Below, piece by piece: positions 30,076 through 39,827 of a stretch of 64,000 nucleotides of DNA. The stretch comes from Klebsiella ornithinolytica NBRC 105727 = ATCC 31898. Lineage in GTDB: Bacteria > Pseudomonadota > Gammaproteobacteria > Enterobacterales > Enterobacteriaceae. Both the position numbers and the translations under genes were made by a program. The notes under the pieces were generated by a model. The model was not told the DNA's origin, did no database searches, and saw nothing but the letters and a program-made list of their open reading frames with translations. Numbering within the stretch: position 1 is the first letter of the stretch; each line of letters starts with the position of its first letter. The stretch lies in the NCBI RefSeq assembly GCF_001598295.1, contig NZ_BCYR01000009.1:186001-250000 (forward strand). The letters are read 5' to 3'.

Positions 30076-32220
30076 ATGGCTTTGACCGCTGCGCTAAAAG
30101 CGCAAATCGCCGCCTGGTATAAGGCGCTTCAGGAACAGATCCCGGATTTTATTCCCCGTCCGCCACAGCGGCAGATGATTGCCGACGTGGCAAAAACGCT
30201 GGCCGGGGAAGAAGGCCGACACCTGGCTATTGAAGCACCCACTGGCGTCGGCAAGACGCTGTCATATCTGATTCCCGGCATCGCTATCGCCCGTGAGCAG
30301 CAGAAAACCCTGGTGGTGAGTACCGCCAACGTTGCGCTACAGGATCAGATTTACAGCAAAGATCTGCCGCTGCTGCGCAAAATTATTCCCGATCTGCGTT
30401 TTACCGCCGCGTTTGGTCGCGGACGTTACGTTTGCCCACGCAATCTTACGGCGCTGGCCAGCACCGAACCGACGCAGCAGGACCTGCTGGCGTTTCTCGA
30501 TGACGATCTCACGCCGAATAATCAGGCTGAACAGAAGCTGTGTGCGACGCTGAAAACCGATCTCGACAGCTACCGCTGGGACGGTCTGCGCGATCACACC
30601 GATAAACCTGTCGATGATGCGCTATGGAGTCGCCTGAGCACCGACAAAGCCAGCTGCCTCAACCGCAACTGCCACTACTATCGCGAATGTCCGTTCTTCG
30701 TTGCCCGGCGAGAAATTCAGGAGGCGGAAGTGGTGGTGGCGAACCATGCGCTGGTGATGGCGGCGATGGAGAGCGAAGCCGTGTTGCCGGAGCCGAAAAA
30801 CCTGCTGCTGGTGCTCGATGAAGGCCATCATCTGCCGGACGTAGCTCGCGATGCGCTGGAAATGAGCGCGGAAATGACCGCCCCCTGGTACCGGCTACAG
30901 CTGGATCTGTTCAGTAAGCTGGTGGCGACCTGTATGGAGCAGTTTCGGCCGAAAACCACGCCGCCGCTGGCCAATCCCGAGCGCCTGACCGGCCACTGTG
31001 AGGAGCTGTATGAGCTGATCGCCTCGCTGAACGCTATCCTTAATCTCTATATGCCGGCCGGGCAGGAAGCCGAGCACCGTTTCCCGATGGGCGAGTTGCC
31101 GCAGGAGGTGATGGATATCTGCCAGCGTCTGGCGAAACTGACCGAGATGCTACGCGGGCTGGCGGAACTCTTTCTTAACGACCTCGGGGAAAAAACCGGT
31201 AGCCACGACGTGGTGCGCCTGCATCGGGTTCTGCTGCAAATGAACCGTGCGCTGGGGATGTTTGAAAGCCAGAGCAAGCTGTGGCGGCTGGCGTCGCTGG
31301 CGCAGTCATCCGGCGCGCCGGTCACCAAATGGGTGACGCGCTATATGCGCGACGGTCAAACGCATATCTGGTTTCACTGCGTCGGCATTCGCGTCAGCGA
31401 CCAGCTGGAAAGGCTGCTGTGGCGCAGCGTACCGCATATTGTTGTCACCTCCGCTACCCTGCGCTCATTGAACAGCTTCTCACGCCTGCAGGAGATGAGC
31501 GGGTTGAAAGAAAAGGCCGGCGACCGTTTTGTGGCGCTGGATTCCCCTTTTAACCATGTTGAGCAGGGCAAAATCGTTATTCCGCAGATGCGCTATGAAC
31601 CGCTGATCGATAACGAAGAGCAGCATATTGCTGAAATGGCAGCTTATTTCCGCGAGCAGGTTGAAAGTAAAAAGCATCTCGGGATGCTGGTGCTGTTCGC
31701 CAGCGGGCGGGCGATGCAGCGTTTCCTGGAACATGTCCCCGATCTGCGCCTGCTCTTGCTGGTACAGGGCGATAAGCCGCGCTACCGGCTGGTGGAACTG
31801 CACCGCAAGCGCGTCGAAGGGGGGGAGCGTAGCGTGCTGGTGGGGCTACAGTCCTTTGCCGAAGGGCTGGATCTCAAAGGTGAGCTGCTCAGCCAGGTAC
31901 ATATTCATAAGATTGCCTTCCCACCCATAGACAGTCCGGTGGTGATTACCGAAGGCGAATGGCTGAAGAGCCTGAACCGCTATCCGTTTGAAGTGCAGAG
32001 TCTGCCAAGCGCCTCCTTTAACCTGATTCAGCAGGTCGGACGCCTGATTCGCAGCCACAGCTGCTGGGGCGAGGTGGTGATTTATGATAAGCGTTTGTTG
32101 ACCAAAAATTATGGTAAGCGTCTACTGAACGCATTGCCCGTTTTTCCGATAGAACAGCCTGCCGTTCCAGAGGTTATCGTCAAAATAAAAGCAAAACAGA
32201 CGCGTCGCAAACGGCGTTAA
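30076..32220 (+). CDS. dinG: ATP-dependent DNA helicase DinG
   Basis: 714 residues. XPD-like 5'-3' superfamily 2 helicase that unwinds R-loops, D-loops and forked DNA during SOS repair. Walker A APTGVGKT at 54-61, Walker B DEGHH, and the four cysteines of its [4Fe-4S] cluster: C120 in GRGRYVCPRN and the later CLNRNCHYYRECPF trio; motif VI QQVGRLIRS. Downstream of a LexA box. Confidence 0.97.
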   Translation: MALTAALKAQIAAWYKALQEQIPDFIPRPPQRQMIADVAKTLAGEEGRHLAIEAPTGVGKTLSYLIPGIAIAREQQKTLVVSTANVALQDQIYSKDLPLLRKIIPDLRFTAAFGRGRYVCPRNLTALASTEPTQQDLLAFLDDDLTPNNQAEQKLCATLKTDLDSYRWDGLRDHTDKPVDDALWSRLSTDKASCLNRNCHYYRECPFFVARREIQEAEVVVANHALVMAAMESEAVLPEPKNLLLVLDEGHHLPDVARDALEMSAEMTAPWYRLQLDLFSKLVATCMEQFRPKTTPPLANPERLTGHCEELYELIASLNAILNLYMPAGQEAEHRFPMGELPQEVMDICQRLAKLTEMLRGLAELFLNDLGEKTGSHDVVRLHRVLLQMNRALGMFESQSKLWRLASLAQSSGAPVTKWVTRYMRDGQTHIWFHCVGIRVSDQLERLLWRSVPHIVVTSATLRSLNSFSRLQEMSGLKEKAGDRFVALDSPFNHVEQGKIVIPQMRYEPLIDNEEQHIAEMAAYFREQVESKKHLGMLVLFASGRAMQRFLEHVPDLRLLLLVQGDKPRYRLVELHRKRVEGGERSVLVGLQSFAEGLDLKGELLSQVHIHKIAFPPIDSPVVITEGEWLKSLNRYPFEVQSLPSASFNLIQQVGRLIRSHSCWGEVVIYDKRLLTKNYGKRLLNALPVFPIEQPAVPEVIVKIKAKQTRRKRR

Positions 32221-32262
32221 CGGTGTAATGTCGACGATGTGAGCAGCTAACAGGAGTCTTCG

Positions 32263-33231
32263 ATGGACTACAGCAAGATCATTAAAGAAGTCGGGCGCGG
32301 GAAAAATCACGCGCGTGACCTGGATGTGGATACTGCCCGCGCGCTTTACTCGCGGATGCTTGACGGCGAGGTGGCAGAGCTGGAGCTGGGCGGGATTTTA
32401 ATTGCCCTGCGTATTAAAGGTGAAGGTGAAGCGGAAATGAAAGGCTTCTATGAAGCCATGCAGCAGAAGACCCTGCGTCTGACGCCGCCTGTCGCCAGGC
32501 CAATGCCGATTGTGCTCCCTAGCTATAATGGCGCGCGCAAGCAGGCTAATTTGACTCCTCTGCTGGCCGTTTTGCTGCATAAGCTCGGCTTTCCGGTGGT
32601 GGTGCATGGCGTCAGCCACGATCCGACCCGGGTGCTGACGGAAACGATTTTTGAGCTGATGGGGATCCCCGCCACCCGACATGCGGGCCAGGCTCAGGCG
32701 CGACTCGACGGCCACGAGCCGGTGTACATACCGGTTGGCGTACTCTGCCCGCCACTGGAGAAACAGCTTGCCCTGCGCTGGCGTATGGGCGTACGCAACA
32801 GCGCACATACGCTGGCAAAGCTGGCGACGCCATTTGCTGAAGATGCGGCGCTACGTTTATCGAGCGTTTCTCACCCCGAATATGTGGGCAAGGTTGCGAA
32901 ATTCTTTGTTGAGATCGGAGGACGGGCGCTGTTAATGCACGGGACGGAAGGTGAAGTGTATGCCAATCCACAGCGATGCCCGCAAATTAGCCTGATTGAT
33001 GCTTCAGGGACGCGGGTTGTGCATGAACGCCAGAGCGAGCTGCCGGAGGCGGGGGCTGTACTGCCGGAGTCAAAAGATCCTCAGGTCACCGCTCGCTGGA
33101 TTGAGCGCTGCGTAGTGGGAAGTGAGCCGCTGCCGACCTCATTGAGAATTCAGCTGGCCTGCTGCCTGGTGGCAGCCGGCGAGGTTGCGACCCTCGAGCA
33201 GGGACTGAGCCGGGTGGCGGAACAGTGGTAG
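32263..33231 (+). CDS. ybiB: YbiB, TrpD2-type nucleic-acid-binding protein
   Basis: 322 residues. Fold of anthranilate phosphoribosyltransferase (N-terminal helical domain with EVGRGKNHARDLD, then an alpha/beta domain with PSYNGARKQANLTPLLAVLL) but without its catalytic signature. E. coli YbiB (TrpD2) is a dimer that binds nucleic acids without sequence preference and is LexA-linked through dinG. Starts 42 bases after dinG, probably the same transcript. Confidence 0.93.
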   Translation: MDYSKIIKEVGRGKNHARDLDVDTARALYSRMLDGEVAELELGGILIALRIKGEGEAEMKGFYEAMQQKTLRLTPPVARPMPIVLPSYNGARKQANLTPLLAVLLHKLGFPVVVHGVSHDPTRVLTETIFELMGIPATRHAGQAQARLDGHEPVYIPVGVLCPPLEKQLALRWRMGVRNSAHTLAKLATPFAEDAALRLSSVSHPEYVGKVAKFFVEIGGRALLMHGTEGEVYANPQRCPQISLIDASGTRVVHERQSELPEAGAVLPESKDPQVTARWIERCVVGSEPLPTSLRIQLACCLVAAGEVATLEQGLSRVAEQW

Positions 33232-33276
33232 CCGCCGGTTTCCCCTGAAAAAAGCTCACGTCAGAAAGCAACGCAT

Positions 33277-33309
33277 AAAAAAAAAGCCCGTCCGGTGGCA
33301 CGGACGGGC
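33277..33309 (-). terminator. Rho-independent terminator of the ybiJ-like gene
   Basis: On the minus strand GCCCGTCCG, a six-base loop and CGGACGGGC are followed by nine T residues. Confidence 0.9.
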
Positions 33310-33360
33310 AAAACAAGGGTATTAAAGGGTCGTTCAGGGTTAATACAGGTCGGGCAGCGA

Positions 33361-33621
33361 TTATTTATAGATAACCGCGGTACCGCTAATTTTGTTGTTG
33401 GTGTTAGCGGAGGTGATGCTGTAACCAGTCGCGCCAGCGGCTTCCGCTTTTTCAGCCAGTTTGGCTTCCAGACCATCCAGAGTCGTTGCGCCTTCAGCAG
33501 ACACTACGCCAATTTTGTTCATGCTTTCAGCCTGAGACGGGCTAACCGGCTGAGCGGCAAAAGCGCCAAAGGACAGAGTAGTAAGGGCAATAGCAGCGGC
33601 AGCATATTTAATGGTTTTCAT
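33361..33621 (-). CDS. ybiJ: YbiJ, small periplasmic DUF1471 (YhcN/BhsA) protein
   Basis: 86 residues from MKTIKYAAAAIAL, matching E. coli YbiJ; the longer frame above it is not used. Signal peptide cleaved after AFA, then the compact DUF1471 domain ending in SGTAVIYK. Proteins of this family (BhsA, McbA, YhcN) are induced by envelope, acid or peroxide stress and affect biofilm. A second member lies 4 kb away. Confidence 0.92.
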   Translation of the reverse strand: MKTIKYAAAAIALTTLSFGAFAAQPVSPSQAESMNKIGVVSAEGATTLDGLEAKLAEKAEAAGATGYSITSANTNNKISGTAVIYK

Positions 33622-33906
33622 AGTTAATCTCTCGCAGGTTATTTTGTTAAGAGGACGATGTTCCGTCGATGTGATAAGTATCACGCTTTTTTGCGAGAGA
33701 TAAAATCGAAGGAAATTAACAGTCTTCATCGATTTTTTTGAATGATTATTAATTTATTGAATATTAATAAATTATTTCGTGGCGGGATGACCGGAGAGAC
33801 GTCGGCGGGATGAAGAACGCATTGAGGGCACATTTTGCCACTTTTTTAGCCAAAAAACGTGCGCGAAAAGATAATGCTTTCTGCGGTAATGAACGGTAAA
33901 GGAAGG

Positions 33907-34173
33907 TCAGCGTAGCTGGCTGTCCTTGGAGCCACGGCGATTATATCCTGAAAATGTATTGTTATGTAAATCTTTCTCCTGCTGGCACTTCACGCAGTAT
34001 CTGACCCCCGGGATCGCCTTCCTCCGGGCCTCGGGAATCGGCTCTCCGCATTCATCACAAAATTTGTGGCTCTCTCCGCTGGGTAGGGCGTTTCTCGCCC
34101 GTGCGACCGCATCATCAACGGTGCTGTCGATCTGATCCTGAACTGCGCCATCATTTGCCCAACCTGATGCCAT
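33907..34173 (-). CDS. ybiI: YbiI, DksA/TraR-type zinc-finger protein
   Basis: 88 residues from MASGWANDG, equal to E. coli YbiI; the ATG ten codons upstream is not conserved. C4 zinc finger CDECG followed by RYCVKCQQEKD, the DksA/TraR signature, without the long coiled coil of DksA. TraR-size relatives can bind the RNA polymerase secondary channel; YbiI's activity is not established. Confidence 0.92.
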   Translation of the reverse strand: MASGWANDGAVQDQIDSTVDDAVARARNALPSGESHKFCDECGEPIPEARRKAIPGVRYCVKCQQEKDLHNNTFSGYNRRGSKDSQLR

Positions 34174-34204
34174 GATGCACCTCCTCACTGTTGTTACTGT
34201 CATT

Positions 34205-34430
34205 ATATACCCTGACTTATTCGCGTTGCAGAAAGGCGACGACGCCGGCCCCCCGGGCGCTTACTCCGGTAAGTGGCTGGGGGGAGCGGCCAATCTGTGC
34301 GCAACAGATTTGAACGCTGCGCGGCGGCGGCCCGTATGGGTGAGGCCTCATTGGGAGTCGAGTAGCCAAGCCAACGTGCAGGCAACTTGAGTATGACGGG
34401 TAGCGTGAAGATGGGGGCAAAAATGCGTCA
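34205..34430. repeat. Dispersed enterobacterial repeat copy (diverged)
   Basis: No gene seen between ybiI and ybiX. The stretch ending CCAACGTGCAGGCAACTTGA then GTATGACGGGTA carries the terminal motif of the repeat also found at about 22.3 kb and, inverted, at 57.1 kb (TACCCGTCATACTTCAAGTT). Confidence 0.6.
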
Positions 34431-34439
34431 GGCAAGGGC

Positions 34440-35117
34440 TCAGATTTCCGACCACTCCCGTAGCAGGTTATGGTACAGATTAAGCAGCGATAGCACCTCG
34501 TCACTCTCGCCGTGGCGGCTCTTCAGAGTCTGAATATTCCGATCCAGCTCGAACAGCATGCTGCGGCGTTTATCATCGCGGATCATCGACTGGATCCACA
34601 GAAAAGAAGCCACGCGCACGCCCTGGGTCACCGGCATCACGCAGTGCAGGCTGCTTGACGGGTAGAGCACCAGGTCGCCCGCCGGCAGCTTGACCGTATG
34701 CTGACCATAGGTGTCGTTTACCACCAGCTCACCGCCGTCATAACTCTCCGGCGCGCTGAGGAACAGGGTGGCGGAAAGATCGGTACGCATCCAGCCGCCC
34801 TGAGCCTGACTGCGCACCGCGCCGTCAACGTGAAAACCGTAGGTTTCACTCTGCTGATAGCGGTTAAACAGCGGGCTGGAGAGAGTTTTGGGCAGGGCGG
34901 CGGCGAAGAACAGCGAACTGCGGTTGAGCGCCGCGAGGACCCGGTTCTGCAGTTCGCCGTACAGCGGGCTGCGGGTATCGACCTGCTGATTTTTTTTCAC
35001 CAGCGCGCCCTGATCGCCGGTCGTGGCTCGCCCGTCAACCCAGTCGGCCTGCTGCAGCTGCGCGCGAAAATCGTCAACTTCCTGTGGGCTGAGAACGGCG
35101 GGGATATGGTACATCAT
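34440..35117 (-). CDS. ybiX: YbiX (PiuC-type) Fe(II)/2-oxoglutarate dioxygenase
   Basis: 225 residues, the E. coli length. PKHD-type hydroxylase with the HxD...H iron triad (FHVDGAVR and a later [14 protein letters not shown] being the 2-oxoglutarate ligand). PiuC proteins are cotranscribed with catecholate siderophore receptors; the gene lies 45 bases behind fiu and should share its Fur control. Hydroxylated substrate unknown. Confidence 0.94.
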   Translation of the reverse strand: MMYHIPAVLSPQEVDDFRAQLQQADWVDGRATTGDQGALVKKNQQVDTRSPLYGELQNRVLAALNRSSLFFAAALPKTLSSPLFNRYQQSETYGFHVDGAVRSQAQGGWMRTDLSATLFLSAPESYDGGELVVNDTYGQHTVKLPAGDLVLYPSSSLHCVMPVTQGVRVASFLWIQSMIRDDKRRSMLFELDRNIQTLKSRHGESDEVLSLLNLYHNLLREWSEI

Positions 35118-35162
35118 CGTTGTTTCTCCTCAAGAAACGGGGCGTCGCCGCCCCGTCGTGGA

Positions 35163-37451
35163 TTAGAAATGCACGTTGGCGGTCAGCAGGAAAGTACGCG
35201 GTTCGCCTGGATGATAACGGTAGCCGCTCTTGTTGATTGAGGCGACGTAATGGGTATCGAACAGGTTATAGACGTTCAGCTGTAGATCGACGTTACGGTT
35301 GATACGATAGCCCACTTTCGCATCAGCCACCCAGTAGCCTTCGGTGTAGGACGGCGTACCGACGGCGCCGTCGCTGCCGCGGTGCATGCTGCCGATATAG
35401 CGAGCGCCTGCGCCAAGGGCGATGGCATCGGTTGCCTGGTACTGGCTCCAGAGGGTAAAGGCGTGCTCCGGCGTGTACGGCAGCGCGCTGGTGCCGTCCT
35501 GGGCGATGTTGTTGCCTTCACGAACGCTGGCGTGCTGCTGGGTATATCCGCCGATAACCTGCCACTCCGGGGTGATATTCCCGGCCAACGACAGCTCATA
35601 ACCTTCAACGCGTTTTTTACCGTACTGCGAATAGGTGCCGTCGTCGTTTTGCTCGACTTCGTTCTCAATATCGGTACGGAAAAGCGCTGCCGTCAGCAGC
35701 AGACGTTTATCCATCAGCTCCCACTTGGTACCGACTTCGCTGGTTTTCGCTTTCTGCGGTTTAAAATCGGTACGGTTGGCGCTGTTCCCGGTGCCGCTCT
35801 GGGCCAGGGCAAAGTTATTGCCGCCCGGAGGCTGCTGGGAGATCGCATAGTTGACGTAAATGTTGCCGCTGTCGGTCAGGTGGTACAGCGCACCGGCTTT
35901 CCAGTTCACCAGATTGCCGCTGGTGGAGGTATCAACCGTGGTGACCGGGCTGTTTTTCGCCACGCCGGCCGGACAGGCAACCGCACCGCGGCCGGTGCCG
36001 CCGCACAGGCTGGCGCTGTCATATTTGGTCTGGTAGTTATCCAGACGGATGCCGCCGTTCAGCTCGAAATCACGGGTAATCTGCAGGGTATCGAAGGCAT
36101 AAACGCCGAAGGTATCCGTCTGCCCGTTGGCGTTGGCGCCGCTGCGGTCCAGACCGCCAATAGAGATGTTGCTATTGGGATGGTAAATATTGACCGCCGG
36201 AGGCGTAATGGGATAAACGCCGTAGTTGGTCTGTGTTTCCCGGGTCAGCTCGAAACCGGCGCTGATATCATGCCCGATCGAACCGGTATAGAACTTTGAG
36301 GTCAGGTTGGTCTGGTTGGTCAAAATTTTATTGCTGACGTCTTTGGTGTTCGCCAGACGCGACCAGGTCCAGGTGCCGACATCGTTCGGATCCGGCTGGG
36401 TGATGTTGGTCGCGCCGCCCATGACTGCAGTTAGCAGATAATCCTGTTTTACGCGCGACCAGCGGGTGGTGTTGCGAATGGTGGTGTTATCGCTCAGGTC
36501 ATGCTCGAAGCGCATGGTCACCGTATCGGTGGTGGAGTCGTCGTAGTCGGAATCCGTCCCGTAGAAGTTGCTGGTAGCCACCCTACCCGAGTGATTGAGC
36601 GCCGCGGTGCCTGGGGTTGGCGCGGAGTACCCCGGCAGACCGATGGTCGGAATACCGCCGTCCGGCGTGTTGTGCTGGGTGACATGCAGATAGTTCAGGT
36701 ACAGACGGTTCTCAGTGCCGAGACCAAACGCGGCCGATGGCGCGATGCCGTAACGCTCATTTTTGACCTTATCGCGGCCGGCATCATGGGTTTTTTCGCC
36801 CATCAGGTTCAGCCGTACGGCGCTGGTTTCGCCGATGGCTTCATTGATATCGAGCGTACCGCGACGGAACCAGGCGCTGCCGGCACTGACGGAGGCATCG
36901 ATACCGGAATCCAGACGCGGCTGTTTGCTGATCATGTTGATTGAGCCGGTCGGAGCGCTACGACCGTAGTCAGAGCCCGACGGGCCTTTAATCACTTCCA
37001 CTTGTTCGGTGTTAAAGGTATCGCGGGTCACGCTACCGATATCGCGGACACCATCGACATAGATGCTGTTAGAGGTATCGGCTCCGCGCATATAAATGGT
37101 GTCGCCGGTCGACGAGCTGCCGTTTTCACCGGCGTAGAAGGCTCCGACGCCGGGAACGTTCTTCAGCGCATCGGTCAGGTTAGTCACGCCCTGATCTTTC
37201 ATCACCTGCTCGGAGACCACGGTGACCGTACGGGTGGTATCGGCAATCGGGCGGGAAAATTTGGGGTCGGCGGATTGCGTCGGGGCATACAGAGAGGGAG
37301 CCTGCGCTTCCACCACCAGCGTTTCACCGCCATTTTTTTCGGTGTTGTCTGCGGCCAGAGCCAGGCCTGTCGGTGACAGACTCAGACACATGCCGGTAAA
37401 GATCGTCAGCGAGCTAAAACTGCTGAACGGTAAGTTTTGTTTTTTGTCCAT
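35163..37451 (-). CDS. fiu: TonB-dependent catecholate siderophore receptor Fiu
   Basis: 762 residues from MDKKQNLPF; a TTG four codons upstream is less likely, and no strong Shine-Dalgarno is visible for either. Outer-membrane receptor for monocatecholate Fe(III) complexes, also an entry route for catechol cephalosporins. Signal peptide to ALAAD, TonB box region ETLVVEA, plug domain (NVPGVGAFYAGENG, IYMRGADTSNSIYVDG, SAPTGSINMISK) and a 22-strand barrel ending in LLTANVHF with terminal Phe. Strongly preceded by a Fur box. Confidence 0.96.
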   Translation of the reverse strand: MDKKQNLPFSSFSSLTIFTGMCLSLSPTGLALAADNTEKNGGETLVVEAQAPSLYAPTQSADPKFSRPIADTTRTVTVVSEQVMKDQGVTNLTDALKNVPGVGAFYAGENGSSSTGDTIYMRGADTSNSIYVDGVRDIGSVTRDTFNTEQVEVIKGPSGSDYGRSAPTGSINMISKQPRLDSGIDASVSAGSAWFRRGTLDINEAIGETSAVRLNLMGEKTHDAGRDKVKNERYGIAPSAAFGLGTENRLYLNYLHVTQHNTPDGGIPTIGLPGYSAPTPGTAALNHSGRVATSNFYGTDSDYDDSTTDTVTMRFEHDLSDNTTIRNTTRWSRVKQDYLLTAVMGGATNITQPDPNDVGTWTWSRLANTKDVSNKILTNQTNLTSKFYTGSIGHDISAGFELTRETQTNYGVYPITPPAVNIYHPNSNISIGGLDRSGANANGQTDTFGVYAFDTLQITRDFELNGGIRLDNYQTKYDSASLCGGTGRGAVACPAGVAKNSPVTTVDTSTSGNLVNWKAGALYHLTDSGNIYVNYAISQQPPGGNNFALAQSGTGNSANRTDFKPQKAKTSEVGTKWELMDKRLLLTAALFRTDIENEVEQNDDGTYSQYGKKRVEGYELSLAGNITPEWQVIGGYTQQHASVREGNNIAQDGTSALPYTPEHAFTLWSQYQATDAIALGAGARYIGSMHRGSDGAVGTPSYTEGYWVADAKVGYRINRNVDLQLNVYNLFDTHYVASINKSGYRYHPGEPRTFLLTANVHF

Positions 37452-37554
37452 TTCAATAAGCAACTTATAGTTTTAATTAAAGCCATCACAACCGCAGGCA
37501 CAGCGATGCCGGCCCCGACCGCTGCAGGTGATTTGTTAAAATAGCAATGCGTTT

Positions 37555-37579
37555 GATAATGATTTTGATAACTATTATC
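37555..37579. promoter_or_regulatory. Fur box upstream of fiu
   Basis: GATAATGATTTTGATAAC followed by TATTATC forms overlapping 7-1-7 Fur repeats, about 105 bases before the fiu start. Iron-replete cells would shut down fiu-ybiX. Confidence 0.9.
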
Positions 37580-37722
37580 AAATGACGGCGAATTTTTATC
37601 ACTCGTTGATAAAAAAATAAATACATTTCTTTACGTGAACTGCATTTTTTCTACATAAACGGCAGCGGTCGGGCCACGCGAGGCGGGACCGCGATGGGTT
37701 CAGACCCGTTCAGACCGGCGGA

Positions 37723-37989
37723 TTATTTATAGATAATGGCGGTACCGGACATTTTATTCGCGCTGCTGGCGGAGTTGATTCGCCAGGCGATAGCCCCTTT
37801 TTGATGGGCTTTTTCCGCCAGTTTCGCCTGCAGATCATCCAGATTGCTGGCGCCGGAGGCAGAAACGGTGCCAGCAGGGCGTAGCGGACCGCTCTCGGCG
37901 GTAGACGGAGGAGGTGAGATCCCGGCCTGGGCAATAAAAGAGGTGAGGGCAATCGCGATTGCGGTGAGTAACAGCAGATTTCTTTTCAT
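37723..37989 (-). CDS. mcbA: McbA-like DUF1471 periplasmic protein
   Basis: 88 residues from MKRNLLLL with GAGGA seven bases upstream. Signal peptide to AQA, then SGPLRPAGTVSASGASNLDDL and SGTAIIYK, the block shared with E. coli McbA (YbiM), which affects mucoidy and biofilm through the McbR regulator. Sits between fiu and rlmF as in E. coli. Confidence 0.88.
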   Translation of the reverse strand: MKRNLLLLTAIAIALTSFIAQAGISPPPSTAESGPLRPAGTVSASGASNLDDLQAKLAEKAHQKGAIAWRINSASSANKMSGTAIIYK

Positions 37990-38144
37990 GAGCATATCCT
38001 CATTAACTGCATGGGACATACTATAAGTTTAGGCCTTTACGGCAGGATAGACAGGGTAAAAAATTGAAGACAAACAACATCTTTTTTGCATAAACGGCGG
38101 CCCGACCGGGCGCGCGCCGTGGGTCGGGCGGAAGAACAAACGGC

Positions 38145-38759
38145 TTAACGGGCGTCCGGGCGGATCAGGTCGAAACGCAGATTTTCATCGATAGTGTAAT
38201 AGGCGCTCGGCCCGCCGGCACGGAGAATCGGCCTGGCCTTAGCGGTCTGATAGACGCCATTTTCCAGTAACGACTCATCGATATGTACCGCGACGACTTC
38301 GCCGAGCACCAGCCAGCTATCGACAGGCTCACCATCGGCACGGGTCAGGCGAATACATTGGGAGAGCCGACACTCGAAGTTCACCGGGCTTTCCGCGACC
38401 CGAGGGGCCGCAACGAGACGGCTGGCGGCGGGAGTCAGCCCGGCACGGGCAAATTCATCTTCGTTGCGGGGAATGCTGGCGGAGGTTTCGTTCATCGCTT
38501 CAGCCAGAGGGCGGGTGGCCAGATTCCAGACAAACTCTTTGGTTTCGACAATATTCTGTACACTGTCTTTCCAGCCGCTGCTGGCAAAACCGATAATCGG
38601 GGGCCGATAGTTAAAACAGTTAAAGAAGCTGTAGGGGGCAAGATTGCGATGACCTGCGGCGTCCAGAGAGGCGATCCAGCCGATAGGGCGTGGGCCGATA
38701 ATCGCGTTAAGCGGGTCGTGCGGCAGGCCATGTCCCTGTGAAGGTTGATAGAAATACAT
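38145..38759 (-). CDS. Flavin reductase-like (FMN-binding split barrel) protein
   Basis: 204 residues of the DIM6/NTAB flavoprotein family: NAIIGPRPIGWIASLD, LAPYSFFNCFNYRPPIIGFASSG and VHIDESLLENG are the split-barrel FMN-site segments. Members reduce flavin for partner oxygenases or are flavoproteins of unknown substrate. Absent at this place in E. coli; composition is like its neighbours, so it is an old accessory gene. No partner monooxygenase is seen nearby. Stands alone, divergent from rlmF. Confidence 0.85.
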   Translation of the reverse strand: MYFYQPSQGHGLPHDPLNAIIGPRPIGWIASLDAAGHRNLAPYSFFNCFNYRPPIIGFASSGWKDSVQNIVETKEFVWNLATRPLAEAMNETSASIPRNEDEFARAGLTPAASRLVAAPRVAESPVNFECRLSQCIRLTRADGEPVDSWLVLGEVVAVHIDESLLENGVYQTAKARPILRAGGPSAYYTIDENLRFDLIRPDAR

Positions 38760-38854
38760 AGAGCACCCGTAACCGAATAAGAGATATCCAGACTCCCTTA
38801 TTTACCGCGCCGCCGTCAACGGGTATCTTACGCGGCTGTTCAAAGGAGATTGCC

Positions 38855-39775
38855 ATGAAAGCCCAGAAACCGGGGTTACACCCGCGTAACCGTCATCATC
38901 AACGTTATGATTTGCCCGCGCTATGCCAGGCTCACCCTGAGCTGCAAGGCTTTATCACCCTTAATCCGGTGGGCGAGCAGACCATCGATTTTGCTAACCC
39001 GCTGGCGGTGAAGGCGCTGAATAAGGCGCTGCTGGCGCATTTTTACGCGGTGAAACACTGGGATATTCCAGACGGCTTCTTATGCCCGCCGGTACCGGGA
39101 AGAGCGGATTATATTCACCACCTGGCCGACCTGCTGGCGCTGGATACCGGCACCATTCCTGAAAATGCCAGCATCCTCGATGTCGGCACAGGGGCAAACT
39201 TAATCTATCCGCTGATTGGTGCGCATGAGTACGGCTGGCGTTTTACCGGCAGCGAAATTAGCGCGGAAGCGATCGCCAGCGCGCAGGCGATTATCAATGC
39301 TAACCCGGGACTCAGTCGCCAGATTCGTCTGCGTCGACAGAAAGAGAGCGGGGCTATCTTTAGCGGCATTATTCATAAAAATGAGTGTTTTGATGCGACG
39401 TTGTGCAATCCGCCGTTCCACGATTCTGCTGCCAGCGCGCAGGCAGGCGGCGAGCGTAAGCGTCGCAATCTGGGGCTGGGGGCGGACAGCGTGATGAACT
39501 TCGGCGGCCAACAGCAGGAGCTGTGGTGCGAAGGCGGTGAAGTGGCGTTCATTACGCAGATGATCCGCGAAAGCCAGCAGTTTGGTCGCCAGGTGAAATG
39601 GTTCACCTCGCTGGTGTCGCGCGGCGATAATCTGCCGCCGCTTTACCGTGCGTTGACCGAAGCCGGCGCGGTGAAGGTGGTGAAAAAAGAGATGGCTCAG
39701 GGGCAGAAGCAGAGTCGCTTTATCGCCTGGACCTTCATGGATGAGGCTAAACGCCGCCGTCCGCTGGCACGTTAA
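38855..39775 (+). CDS. rlmF: 23S rRNA (adenine1618-N6)-methyltransferase RlmF
   Basis: 306 residues. SAM-dependent methyltransferase modifying A1618 of 23S rRNA. N-terminal [16 protein letters not shown] motif [15 protein letters not shown] and catalytic NPPF in [12 protein letters not shown], diagnostic for N6-adenine methylation. AAAGGAG precedes the ATG. Confidence 0.96.
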   Translation: MKAQKPGLHPRNRHHQRYDLPALCQAHPELQGFITLNPVGEQTIDFANPLAVKALNKALLAHFYAVKHWDIPDGFLCPPVPGRADYIHHLADLLALDTGTIPENASILDVGTGANLIYPLIGAHEYGWRFTGSEISAEAIASAQAIINANPGLSRQIRLRRQKESGAIFSGIIHKNECFDATLCNPPFHDSAASAQAGGERKRRNLGLGADSVMNFGGQQQELWCEGGEVAFITQMIRESQQFGRQVKWFTSLVSRGDNLPPLYRALTEAGAVKVVKKEMAQGQKQSRFIAWTFMDEAKRRRPLAR

Positions 39776-39827
39776 GGATGATGCCTCCGGGCGGCCAGGT
39801 TCGCCCGGAATGTGCTCTGCTCCGTGG

